In this document: in pieces, positions 17,392 to 25,318 of the stretch
Numbering within the stretch: the first letter of the stretch is position 1
How the letters are laid out: each line of letters starts with the position of its first letter
Assembly: GCF_037969765.1 (NCBI RefSeq)
Contig: NZ_CP150207.1
Span: 2,032,001-2,096,000, forward strand
Direction of reading: 5' to 3'
Source of the DNA: Paenibacillus sp. FSL W8-0186
GTDB lineage: Bacteria > Bacillota > Bacilli > Paenibacillales > Paenibacillaceae
DNA: 64,000 nucleotides
Notes under the pieces: generated by a model
What the model was told of the DNA's origin: nothing
What the model saw: only the letters and a program-made list of their open reading frames with translations
Databases searched by the model: none
Made by a program: the position numbers and the translations under genes

Positions 17392-18309
17392 TTATTTGGA
17401 TTCTACGTAAGTTTCTCCGACGATTTGCGAAAGTGAATACTTGTCCGCAGGGAGGGACTTTTCTAGAAACGTTGCCACTTCATGCTGCTCAAGATCGTAC
17501 ATGATTTCAATTTCTTTGGAGAATAAGCGCAGCTCTCTCATTAGAAGGGCTGCTACTTCCGGAACGGCGCGTACTTGCAGGGATTCTGCTTCCAGTACTT
17601 GGGACAGGGCCTTCACATAGTCTGCTAATGATCTGGCCCCGACGATTTTCACGCCCTTATTGTCACTATTGACCATAATGATCGTCGGGAAGCCTCGTAC
17701 TCCAAGCGACCTGGACAGCTCGAAATCCTCCTCCAGCAAACTCTGTGCAGCCGGCACGGCGGCTTGGTCTACAATATCGGCTCCATTCAAGCCCATTTGG
17801 CTGACGATATCGGCAAGCACTTCGTCGGTTCCGATGTTTCGATTGAAGGCAAATACCGCTTCCCTCGCCCGCCGCAAAAACGTATCCGCCAGCTGCACAT
17901 TCTGCTGCTGAATGATTTTGTATATGCGAGAGGGAATGTAAGAGGATTGTACAGGATTGTCCAGCCACAGCGAGCCGTCGATCGGCATGCGGGAATGCTC
18001 GCCCACTTCGCGCCAGTGGCCGGCTACATCCGCCGGACTTTGAATGCCGTTGCTGACATCGGCAAAGCCGTTCCAGCTCTCCAGCAATCCGCCCATTACC
18101 GTGTGAAACAGGAAATAATGTCCGTATTGCTCCTGAAAGCGTCTTAGTACGGGCTCAAGCGCCCAGCAGTGGGAGCAGATGGGATCGGTGACATAATACA
18201 GCTTCACTTTCTTCTCAGGCTCATTCAGATCGATAAGCTCCACCGTATCGTCGCCGGCTTCACCGCATACTCCTGTCTGTAAATCACACATCATATTCTG
18301 GTTTGTCAT
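17392..18309 (-). CDS. DsbA-family thioredoxin-fold protein, SpxH-like
   Basis: A 305-residue DsbA-fold protein without a signal peptide, so probably cytoplasmic. The CxxC redox motif is CSHC in YVTDPICSHCWALEPVLRRF; the helical insert and the cis-Pro region GVRGFPTIIMVNSD are recognisable. Cytoplasmic DsbA-like proteins in Bacillales include SpxH/YjbH, the adaptor that delivers Spx to ClpXP, and FrnE-type disulfide isomerases; the long C-terminal helical tail suits the SpxH type, but I cannot separate the two. Its start ATG overlaps the stop of the HxlR gene (ATGA), so the two are translationally coupled, suggesting regulation by redox or electrophile stress. Confidence 0.75.
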   Translation of the reverse strand: MTNQNMMCDLQTGVCGEAGDDTVELIDLNEPEKKVKLYYVTDPICSHCWALEPVLRRFQEQYGHYFLFHTVMGGLLESWNGFADVSNGIQSPADVAGHWREVGEHSRMPIDGSLWLDNPVQSSYIPSRIYKIIQQQNVQLADTFLRRAREAVFAFNRNIGTDEVLADIVSQMGLNGADIVDQAAVPAAQSLLEEDFELSRSLGVRGFPTIIMVNSDNKGVKIVGARSLADYVKALSQVLEAESLQVRAVPEVAALLMRELRLFSKEIEIMYDLEQHEVATFLEKSLPADKYSLSQIVGETYVESK

Positions 18310-18644
18310 TTGTTTTCTTCCTCTTTTCCGTGTAGATTCTCATATTGCTGAGCCCATTTCTGGATAGGCGTTAACGCTGCCGTTAAAGCCCGGCCCTTCT
18401 CCGTCAAATCATATGAAATGGTAACCGCGGGGTTTGCCGTAATCTTTTTCTCGATTAAACCGTATTCGATCAGCTCGGCCAGCTTCAAGGACAAAGCCCT
18501 TGACGTGATGTCCGCTAAATCCCGCTTGATATCCGAGAAATGAGCGGAACCGTTTGCGCATAGCGACAGATAATGAAGGATCAATCCATTCCACTTCTTC
18601 CCAAGGATGCGGAAGGAATACTCTAGGTACGGGCAAACTTGAAT
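18306..18644 (-). CDS. HxlR-family transcriptional regulator, probable ATT start
   Basis: A small winged-HTH regulator of about 112 residues. HxlR proteins often sense thiol-reactive or redox stress through an N-terminal Cys. The family signature CPYLEYSFRILGKKW is encoded upstream of the only standard start codon (TTG 18584), so that start would remove the signature. The frame is open to a TAA with no ATG, GTG or TTG; ATT codons at 18644 and 18647 lie 8 and 5 bases after GGAGG. ATT initiation is therefore inferred. The conserved Cys is present. The gene overlaps the DsbA-like gene by ATGA and is divergent from the J-domain gene at 18805. Confidence 0.75.
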   Translation of the reverse strand: MQVCPYLEYSFRILGKKWNGLILHYLSLCANGSAHFSDIKRDLADITSRALSLKLAELIEYGLIEKKITANPAVTISYDLTEKGRALTAALTPIQKWAQQYENLHGKEEENK

Positions 18645-18804
18645 AATTATCGCCTCCCTATGTGATGTGAGATATATTAATTATATCTACTGTAAAAAAT
18701 AAAGCAAGTATAAAAAATATACATAAATTAATCGAGACTTGTGCTCGCTCCGATAAAATAAGGGGGATGTCCGAAAAATTTACATTTTCTTAGGGAGAGC
18801 GTTT

Positions 18805-20697
18805 ATGACGGGATTTTTTATGACGATTTGGCAGCGGCTTGGCATTGAGCCTACAAATGATATCAAGGAAATTAAGCGGGCGTATGGCAAGCAGCTTCAG
18901 ATTTATCATCCAGAGGAAGACGCCGAGGGGTATCAGGCGCTCCGTGAGGCATATGACCGGGCAATAAAGCTAGTTAATCAACGGATGGATCGTTCAGATG
19001 ATCACATGCCTGTTCAAACCATAGAGCGAGACGAGCCAGAAGATCAAGAAGATCAAGAAGAACAGGAAGGCGATGAGAACGCGGCCGTTTTCATTTCTAG
19101 GCTCTCGCGTGATGCTGGGTTTGTTTTTTCGGAACCGGAGCTTTATGAATTTGGGGATTCCTCTGAAAGTGTCGATGAGTTCATAGCACAAGCAATCGCC
19201 ATATATGACCATTTTCCAACCCGGATTTCAAGAGACGCATGGATTGAGCTGCTCAATTCCAAGATAGCTTGGGACATCTTTAGTAAAGATGAAATTAACA
19301 GGCGAATGTTCGAGGTACTAAAAGACCGCTGCTATTTGCCTCAAGAAGTGTGGCAGCTGCTGGAGGGCTTCTTTGGATGGAGACACGAGTTTACGGCACA
19401 TTGGAAAGAGCAAGAATACGCTGGAGCCGATCCCTTCCTGGAGTACTATGACAAGCAGCTGGCCGAACCTGGGCTAAGTTATGAGTTTTTGTTAGGTGCG
19501 GGCAATATCGATTATGACCGATTTTTAAGCTGCCGGTATAAGGGCTTTCAAGCACTATTCGTCAATGATTTGAAGGAAGCAGGTAGATTTCTTGAAGAAG
19601 CCTACGGTCTCTTTGCCGATGATCCCGATCTGCTCCGTCTGCTGGGCGAATATTATTTGCGAAAGGGGAACGAGGAACAAGCGCTGCAGGCTTACGGGAG
19701 GCAGATCAGAGTCGTGCCGGATGAGATGGAGGGTTACCTTGCCCGGGCTCGCATCCTCTTCCGGCAAGGACAGTATGCCCAAGCTGTAGAGGACTATCAA
19801 TGGGTGCTGTCTCGTGTACCCCACCTGATGGAAGCCAAGCTGTCGCTGGGCCATTGCTGGTTGAAGCTAGGCCAAGAAGACAGGGCCAGAACATATTATC
19901 TGGAGGTGGCAGAGCAGGCAGATCCCGCTTCTCTGGAGGCGGTACAGGCGCTGCAAGGATTGGCTCATGCTCACCCTGAACATGTAAGAAAGCTGTACAA
20001 TGAACGGAAAGCAGCCCGGCGGGAGAAGTTCAAACAGAAATTTTCCTGGCTGCAGATCTGTGTGTTTGTATTGACGCTGCTCAGCTTAGGCTGGTATGTG
20101 CAATCCCTGATGATGGAGGCAAACGTTATGAAGACCGCTTCGGTTACCAGCCTTGATCAACTGGAGAATACACCAAAAAACAGCCATGTAGCCATAACTC
20201 TTACGGACGTATTGGACGTTGGTTTAGGCCTGTATGAACTGCAAATGGGCGAAATGAAGGGAACTACAATGATTCAGGGGAGATCCGCATCTGAGAAGAA
20301 TTTGCAGTATTACGGCTTTGCCAAGCGCTATATTTACATTGGAAGCTTTGAAGGGCAGCACATCGTATTTCTATCGGAAAAATGGCTTGGGGACAGCGCA
20401 TCGCTGCTGATGCGCCCCGTGACCATCACCGGATATGCCCGTATGCTGAAGTCCACGGATGTTGAGTCTGCCGTCTCTTTTTCACTTCTTAGTCTGCCCG
20501 CCGAAACCGAGAAGCCTTTAAAGCTTTATCCGAAATATATCGAAGAAGGTCCGCAGCTTCAGAACAAGTCTATGGTTGGCCGGGGCAATTCGTTGGCTTT
20601 TTATTTATTCCTATGTTTTGTAACTTGGGGTCTTCGTTTACATATGAAAAAGAAAAAAGCGTCGAAAGCTGCTTATTCGGAAAGGACAAGCCTATGA
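18805..20697 (+). CDS. J-domain/TPR protein with HPE motif and outside domain (paralogue 2)
   Basis: A 630-residue paralogue of the protein at 3842. The J domain (about residues 6-60) again has HPE (35-37) for HPD. An acidic linker (Glu/Asp/Gln-rich, about 70-92) leads to the shared helical region (FIAQAIAIYDHFPTRI, AWIELLNSKIAWD) and TPR-like repeats (about 235-390). Unlike paralogue 1 it continues through a membrane helix (about 415-435), a roughly 160-residue domain likely outside the cell, and a second helix (about 595-615) with a lysine-rich tail. ATG 18805 follows GGGAGAG. Its last bases overlap the DUF1266 gene (ATGA). Confidence 0.75.
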   Translation: MTGFFMTIWQRLGIEPTNDIKEIKRAYGKQLQIYHPEEDAEGYQALREAYDRAIKLVNQRMDRSDDHMPVQTIERDEPEDQEDQEEQEGDENAAVFISRLSRDAGFVFSEPELYEFGDSSESVDEFIAQAIAIYDHFPTRISRDAWIELLNSKIAWDIFSKDEINRRMFEVLKDRCYLPQEVWQLLEGFFGWRHEFTAHWKEQEYAGADPFLEYYDKQLAEPGLSYEFLLGAGNIDYDRFLSCRYKGFQALFVNDLKEAGRFLEEAYGLFADDPDLLRLLGEYYLRKGNEEQALQAYGRQIRVVPDEMEGYLARARILFRQGQYAQAVEDYQWVLSRVPHLMEAKLSLGHCWLKLGQEDRARTYYLEVAEQADPASLEAVQALQGLAHAHPEHVRKLYNERKAARREKFKQKFSWLQICVFVLTLLSLGWYVQSLMMEANVMKTASVTSLDQLENTPKNSHVAITLTDVLDVGLGLYELQMGEMKGTTMIQGRSASEKNLQYYGFAKRYIYIGSFEGQHIVFLSEKWLGDSASLLMRPVTITGYARMLKSTDVESAVSFSLLSLPAETEKPLKLYPKYIEEGPQLQNKSMVGRGNSLAFYLFLCFVTWGLRLHMKKKKASKAAYSERTSL

Positions 20698-21344
20698 TTA
20701 GAGCATTGAGAAGTCGGATTTTTTATTGTGCGATGACTGAAGCACTGTTTTTGAATGACCCGCTGAACGATCACAGCGTCGGGGGGTTGAATCGGCTCAG
20801 CGTGCTGTCCAGCCAATTGCTAGACAATTGGATGTATCATCACTATGGAATAAAGAGTTCAATAACTTGCGACAGAAAACTGAAATGGCTGCTGTACGAG
20901 GGATACAGATCAGAGTTCAGGCAGTTGAGGGATAGTCTGGCTGTCCTGCCAATGACGGAGCGCGACCTGTACATTGCCAGTCTTCCAGACTCCGATGAGT
21001 GGAAGAGCAAATTGAGGCGGGTTAGCCAGCTCATGCCTTATCTGGTCCGGCCGGGGATTGCGGCTTATGATTATGCATTATATCTGGCCGTCGCTCAATC
21101 CGGCGTCAGATTGGGTTATTTGGCTTTCAATGAAGCGCGGATCTTTTCCCGAGAAATTGCCAAGCTGGCTCAGAGCCAGTATGAGAGCTGGGACGAATAT
21201 CATCTGGCCTGCATCGCCGGTATGCATTATCTTAGCGGCAACGATAAATCTCAAAAAAAGGATTACAGTACGTATATGCACGTGCGAATGCTGTCCCGAA
21301 GGCTCAGTCCCAGCAAGCGGATCAGTTGGCGAGCCAAATTGTAG
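20694..21344 (+). CDS. DUF1266-family protein, coupled to J-domain gene
   Basis: A 216-residue soluble protein whose C-terminal half matches the DUF1266 pattern as I know it: DYALYLAVAQSGVRLGYL, then an EARIFSREIAKLAQ helix, SWDEYHLACIAGMHY. The N-terminal half has WLLYEGYRSEF, also typical. The ATG at 20694 shares bases with the TGA of the J-domain gene, so translation is probably coupled. E. coli carries DUF1266 genes (ybeR, ybeU) beside the J-domain genes djlB and djlC and the Hsp70 gene hscC, as I recall, which makes this pairing meaningful. The molecular role of DUF1266 is unknown. A strong terminator follows. Confidence 0.75.
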   Translation: MIRALRSRIFYCAMTEALFLNDPLNDHSVGGLNRLSVLSSQLLDNWMYHHYGIKSSITCDRKLKWLLYEGYRSEFRQLRDSLAVLPMTERDLYIASLPDSDEWKSKLRRVSQLMPYLVRPGIAAYDYALYLAVAQSGVRLGYLAFNEARIFSREIAKLAQSQYESWDEYHLACIAGMHYLSGNDKSQKKDYSTYMHVRMLSRRLSPSKRISWRAKL

Positions 21345-21371
21345 AGCTCAGCATGAACAAAAGGCCATTAG

Positions 21372-21405
21372 AGAAGGCTTGATCACTAGATCAAGCCTTC
21401 TTCCA
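21372..21405. terminator. Bidirectional terminator after the DUF1266 gene
   Basis: A perfect 12-bp stem (GAAGGCTTGATC/GATCAAGCCTTC) with loop ACTA and short A/T flanks serves both the DUF1266 gene and the convergent lipase gene. Confidence 0.85.
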
Positions 21406-21435
21406 AATTATGCTTCGGAACCTATTCCCGCTTGC

Positions 21436-22272
21436 TTAATGGAACAGCTTGCGGATGTCTTTCATATGCTCCATCGCCAGGTCATAGCCATGCTGGCATG
21501 TATCGCGCAGCTTGCCGACGTTCTTCTCGAAGCTGTCCAGCGGCACCTTCGGACGGATAATGATCGCTTGGCCCTCTTGCTCCAATCGCTCGCAATAGGC
21601 GACCGTCTCATTATAACGTTCATGCCTCGTCAGCAATATTTCCTCCAGCAGCGGGTATTTCCGTCTTAATAATCTGGCGACCGCTGCATTTTGCTTGCTG
21701 AATGTTTTAACATATCCCTTCGGCTGAGTCAGAATGATTAAATGCTTCTCATTTCCGTCCTCGACGGCCTTGCGGATCGGAATCGGGTCGGTTAACCCGC
21801 CGTCATAGTATTTGGCGCCGTTCATTTCAATTGCCGGAAAAAACATGGGAATGGCACAGGTAGCCCTGAGCATGGTCATTGCTTCGTCAATTTGCAGACC
21901 ATCCATATATTCCGGCCGGCCGGTTAGCGCGTTGGTAACTCCGACAAGCAGCTTGCCCTCATAGCTGTTGAACGTTTCCATATCGAAAGGGATCAGCTGG
22001 CCTGGAATTTCGCCAAAGATGAAATCCAGCCCGAATAAGCTGCGATGGCGCAGAAAATTACGGTATCCAATGTAGCGGGGATCGTTGCGGTACTGCTCCA
22101 CGATTTCCAGGTTCCTTCGTTTCTGCTTGGATATATAGGAAAATCCATTGCTGATTCCGGCGGATACTCCAATGCAATAAGGGAACATCATTTCCTCGTC
22201 CAGCAGCGCATCCATGACGCCCGCGCTGAAAATCGGGCGCAGAGTTCCCCCTTCCAATATTAAGCTTGGCAC
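21436..22272 (-). CDS. Patatin-like phospholipase
   Basis: A 278-residue cytoplasmic patatin-fold lipid acyl hydrolase. It carries the oxyanion loop EGGTLRPIFSAGVMDAL, the nucleophile elbow GVSAG (Ser about residue 39) and the catalytic Asp in YYDGGLTDPIP (about residue 160). The layout resembles the YjjU/RssA type, with a C-terminal helical segment. Single gene; ATG 22272 follows GAGGTGAG. The lipid substrate is unknown. Confidence 0.85.
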   Translation of the reverse strand: MPSLILEGGTLRPIFSAGVMDALLDEEMMFPYCIGVSAGISNGFSYISKQKRRNLEIVEQYRNDPRYIGYRNFLRHRSLFGLDFIFGEIPGQLIPFDMETFNSYEGKLLVGVTNALTGRPEYMDGLQIDEAMTMLRATCAIPMFFPAIEMNGAKYYDGGLTDPIPIRKAVEDGNEKHLIILTQPKGYVKTFSKQNAAVARLLRRKYPLLEEILLTRHERYNETVAYCERLEQEGQAIIIRPKVPLDSFEKNVGKLRDTCQHGYDLAMEHMKDIRKLFH

Positions 22273-22348
22273 TTCAACTCACCTCATTAGGGACATATAG
22301 GATGAAATCACAGGAATAAACACTTCTATTTATAGTTTAATGTCGGAG

Positions 22349-22663
22349 CTATTTATTATCAAACGTAACGGATATGATTTTTGCGGCGGGAATGAAGACA
22401 AGCCTTCTGTTTGTATCGCGGATTTCAAAATTGTCGCTATGAACAGCAACCAGCGTTCCAGGAATGGTTAAGCTCATAGTCTGAATGGCAAGAGACTCAC
22501 CGGCGAATTTGCTGAGCCGTTCCACCGTCTCGGAATCGGGGAATGTAGCTGCGGCGAGCAGGCTTTCCAAATGCTCAACCCGCTGCTTCAACAGCTCTAG
22601 CCCAGCATGCAGCAGGCGGAGCTCCAGCTTGCGCCGTTTGAACAAGCGGCCGAAGATGCCCAT
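22349..22663 (-). CDS. Small protein with DUF2642/YuzF-like C-terminus
   Basis: A 104-residue protein. The N-terminal third is basic (MGIFGRLFKRRKLELRL), the middle a heptad-like helix (LELLKQRVEHLESLL), and the C-terminal 40 residues form short beta strands (TIPGTLVAVHSDNFEIRD then LVFIPAAKIISVTF) that resemble DUF2642/YuzF spore-related small proteins. ATG 22663 is selected because AAGGAGG lies ahead of it; an upstream in-frame start has none. Function unknown; the domain call is tentative. Confidence 0.55.
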   Translation of the reverse strand: MGIFGRLFKRRKLELRLLHAGLELLKQRVEHLESLLAAATFPDSETVERLSKFAGESLAIQTMSLTIPGTLVAVHSDNFEIRDTNRRLVFIPAAKIISVTFDNK

Positions 22664-22843
22664 CACGGATTCCTCCTTGCTGAATATGATGTGAATCGCA
22701 ATATATCGTATGCTCGATAGATTCATAGAGTTTGGACAAGTGTGCTGCCAGCAGGGTAAAGTTATTTTAAGATATTAGTACGTGTAAAAATGCGGTATGA
22801 TAGATATACTGATCGTTATTAATTTTTAAGGAGAGAGCAGGCT

Positions 22844-23131
22844 ATGATTAAACATATTGTATTGTTCAAGCTAAAGGATTCTTCGCCGGAGAGCATTGAG
22901 AGAACGGCTGGCGTTCTTCGCGATATGGAAGGAAAGATCGAGCAGCTTCGCAGCATTGAGGTAGGGATCGACGTCGTCAAGTCTCCGCGTTCTTACGATA
23001 TAGCGCTGGTTACCACATTTGATTCCCTTGAGGATCTGCAGGGCTATCAGGTACACCCTGTGCATAAGAAAGTGATCGAGCATATGGCGGAAGCCAGAGA
23101 GAGCCAGGTTGCTGTTGATTTTGAATTCTAG
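22844..23131 (+). CDS. Dabb-family stress-responsive barrel protein
   Basis: A 95-residue protein with the stress-responsive alpha/beta barrel pattern: MIKHIVLFKLKD at the N-terminus, GIDVV in the second strand, YDIALVTTFDSLEDLQGYQV and HPVHKKVIEHM near the C-terminus. Such proteins form small dimeric ferredoxin-like barrels; most have no assigned activity. ATG 22844 follows AAGGAGAG. The next gene begins 27 bases downstream on the same strand, suggesting a two-gene unit. Confidence 0.85.
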   Translation: MIKHIVLFKLKDSSPESIERTAGVLRDMEGKIEQLRSIEVGIDVVKSPRSYDIALVTTFDSLEDLQGYQVHPVHKKVIEHMAEARESQVAVDFEF

Positions 23132-23158
23132 AACGGCACGTGGAAGGAGGAGACTTTC

Positions 23159-23599
23159 GTGTATTACGTTAATCGGGAACAAATCGAGCGCAGATTACAT
23201 ATGCTGCCGGAAATTGTACAGGTTCTGAATTCATCGGATATGTTAGAGGCTCAGAATTCAGGGCTTTTGGAACGTTACGCCATAGAGAGAGCGCTTCATC
23301 TGGCGCTGGAAATCGTTACGGACGTAGGGAGCTATTTAATCGATGGCTTTATTATGCGGGATGCAAGCAGTTATGAGGACATCATCGATATTATGCTGGA
23401 CGAGAAAGTGGTGGACGCGGGCTTGCATGCTGTTTTGATCGAGCTGGTGCGTCTGCGCAAGCCGCTGGTGCAGGAGTATTTTGCCGTCGACCGCGTTGCA
23501 GTTACAGGGCTCTTGAAGCAATTGAAGGAAGCAGAAGCGCTTACTGTCTTTGCTGAACGCGTTCGTGCATATTTGGATCAGGAAGGAATCGAGAGCTGA
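23159..23599 (+). CDS. DUF86/HepT-like protein (YutE type), degenerate RNase motif
   Basis: A 146-residue helical protein of the DUF86 superfamily, which includes HepT toxins of MNT/HepT systems. HepT toxins carry R-X4-6-H-X-Y; here the equivalent is R100-KPLV-Q105-E-Y107, so the His is Gln. No minimal nucleotidyltransferase (MNT) gene is adjacent. It resembles Bacillus YutE, a chromosomal DUF86 protein not known as a toxin. GTG 23159 follows GGAGGAG. A housekeeping role is more likely than a toxin role, but it is unknown. Confidence 0.7.
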   Translation: MYYVNREQIERRLHMLPEIVQVLNSSDMLEAQNSGLLERYAIERALHLALEIVTDVGSYLIDGFIMRDASSYEDIIDIMLDEKVVDAGLHAVLIELVRLRKPLVQEYFAVDRVAVTGLLKQLKEAEALTVFAERVRAYLDQEGIES

Positions 23600-23730
23600 T
23601 CGGCTTGCAGGAAATTATCCAAAATGTCCTCTTCACGTTGTGTCGAAACAAGCATCTGCTGCTTATAATGAATTAACTATATAGGCATTAGCCCTGATGT
23701 ACGGGCGTGCCGCATAAGGAGAGATGTATC

Positions 23731-24180
23731 GTGAGCAAAGGAAACAAAGGATGGATATGGGGCGCAGCCATCGGTACGATTGTCGGTTCGGTTACGGCGC
23801 TGCTGCTTGCTCCCAAGCCGGGGAAAGAGCTCCGCAAGGATATTGCCGACGGGGCGCGTCAGGTCGGAGAGAAAACAGGCGAGATTGCCGGCAAGGTTAC
23901 TGAACAGAGCGTTCATTTGGCCGAGATTGTAAAGGAAACCGCCGGAAATCTCATTCATGACATTCAGGCCTGGCGTGAGAGCAAGGGCGAGGAAGAAAGC
24001 ACGGACGAAGGCAAGGAAGTGCAGATTTCCGCATTACCTGGGGAGAACGAAACCGAAGAAGCGGAAGCGTTCGCAGCTGCAGCCATCGAAGCCGAAGCAA
24101 GCGAAGCTGCTGAAATGATCGAAGCTACCGAGCAGACGGCCGTGGTTGAGAATGAGGATAAGGATAAAATCCAAGCATAA
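23731..24180 (+). CDS. YtxH-domain protein with acidic tail
   Basis: A 149-residue small membrane-associated protein. After a basic start it has one membrane helix (WGAAIGTIVGSVTALLLAP, about residues 9-27), then PGKELRKDI, the YtxH signature, amphipathic helix repeats and a long Glu/Ala-rich acidic tail. YtxH proteins are general-stress proteins in Bacillus of unclear role. GTG 23731 is chosen because AAGGAGAG precedes it; an in-frame start upstream would overlap that site. A TATAAT box at about 23661 suggests its own promoter. Confidence 0.8.
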   Translation: MSKGNKGWIWGAAIGTIVGSVTALLLAPKPGKELRKDIADGARQVGEKTGEIAGKVTEQSVHLAEIVKETAGNLIHDIQAWRESKGEEESTDEGKEVQISALPGENETEEAEAFAAAAIEAEASEAAEMIEATEQTAVVENEDKDKIQA

Positions 24181-24207
24181 TCGAATCGCCGAATATGATG
24201 AAGAAAA

Positions 24208-24228
24208 GGACCCTGCAGGGTCTTTTTT
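24208..24228 (+). terminator. Terminator after the YtxH gene
   Basis: The palindrome GACCCTGCAGGGTC is followed by six T. Confidence 0.8.
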
Positions 24229-24366
24229 CTCGCATTTAGCAGGACAGGCTCCCGTGTTCGTTCCTTGTCACGTTCTCGTGGCATGAGGTAATATTAATTA
24301 GTACACTTTAGGATGAACGGTCATAAAGTAACGTAAAGCATCTAAACTATAATAAAAGGAAGCGGT

Positions 24367-25182
24367 ATGTTCGTGCAGCAAGCCATCGCAATATTAGACT
24401 CGGGAGTGGGCGGTCTTACCGTGGCCAAAGAAGTCATGAGACAGCTCCCCAGAGAGAAAATCATCTATTTCGGGGATACCGCCCGGTCTCCATACGGGCC
24501 CCGGTCTCCGGAAGAGGTCACTTTGTTTACCGAGCAGATCGTGGACTATTTGATTCAATTCAATCCGAAAATGATTGTCATCGCGTGCAACACTGCAACA
24601 GCAGCTGCACTAGAGCACATTAAGAAAAAGGTGAGCATCCCGGTCATCGGGGTAATACATCCTGGGGCAAGGGCTGCGATCAGCGCCACGAAGACGGGCC
24701 GGGTCGGGGTCATCGGTACGGTCGGCACGATTAATAGCGGGGCGTATATCACGGCTTTGAAGGAGCTCAATCCCGTGATCGACGTGGAGAGTGAAGCGTG
24801 CCCGGATTTCGCTCCCCTTGTGGAGAAGGGGCAGTTCGAGACGCCGGAGGCACAGCTGGTCGTGGAGCATTCACTGCAGGAAATGAAGCAGCATCCGATC
24901 GATTGCCTGATCCTTGGATGCACGCACTATCCGTTCCTGAAGCGTTCGATTCAGGCGGTCATGGGGCCGAAGGTGAAGCTGATCAGTTCCGCAGACGAAA
25001 CCGCGCGCGAGATCAGCACCGTGCTGTATCAGAAAGGGCAGCTGGCCCGGGGCAATGAAATTCCGATTCATCAGTTTTTTTGCAGCGGGGATTCTGAAAT
25101 GTTCAATAAAATCGCCCGCCAGTGGCTGGGGGAGCAGATCGAGCTTACCCCCATCGTATGGCAGGTTTCCACGCCTTCCTAA
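24367..25182 (+). CDS. racE: Glutamate racemase
   Basis: Interconverts L- and D-glutamate, supplying D-Glu for peptidoglycan in the cytoplasm. 271 residues with the N-terminal LDSGVGGLTV loop, the first catalytic Cys in IACNTATAAALE (about residue 77) and the second in LGCTHYPFL (about 188). These two Cys act as the acid/base pair. ATG 24367 lies 5 bases after AAGGAAG. A terminator follows. The downstream M14 peptidase gene, likely specific for D-Glu-containing peptides, fits a cell-wall theme. Confidence 0.95.
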   Translation: MFVQQAIAILDSGVGGLTVAKEVMRQLPREKIIYFGDTARSPYGPRSPEEVTLFTEQIVDYLIQFNPKMIVIACNTATAAALEHIKKKVSIPVIGVIHPGARAAISATKTGRVGVIGTVGTINSGAYITALKELNPVIDVESEACPDFAPLVEKGQFETPEAQLVVEHSLQEMKQHPIDCLILGCTHYPFLKRSIQAVMGPKVKLISSADETAREISTVLYQKGQLARGNEIPIHQFFCSGDSEMFNKIARQWLGEQIELTPIVWQVSTPS

Positions 25183-25196
25183 GCTGGAAAATGCGA

Positions 25197-25240
25197 ACAA
25201 CCTTTGCCGGCAGGAGTTATCCGGCAAAGGTTGTTTTTGT
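25197..25240 (+). terminator. Terminator after racE
   Basis: AACCTTTGCCGG pairs with CCGGCAAAGGTT around a 10-base loop and is followed by GTTTTTG. Confidence 0.85.
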
Positions 25241-25318
25241 GTAGCCCGCTCATAAGCCAAGCCTAATGTGAGCCATATTGAAACAATAGACCATCACTAA
25301 AATGGATGAAGGAGGATT

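Noticed and set aside
23159..23599. Active MNT/HepT toxin-antitoxin pair
   Set aside because: No nucleotidyltransferase gene is adjacent and the HepT active-site His is Gln.
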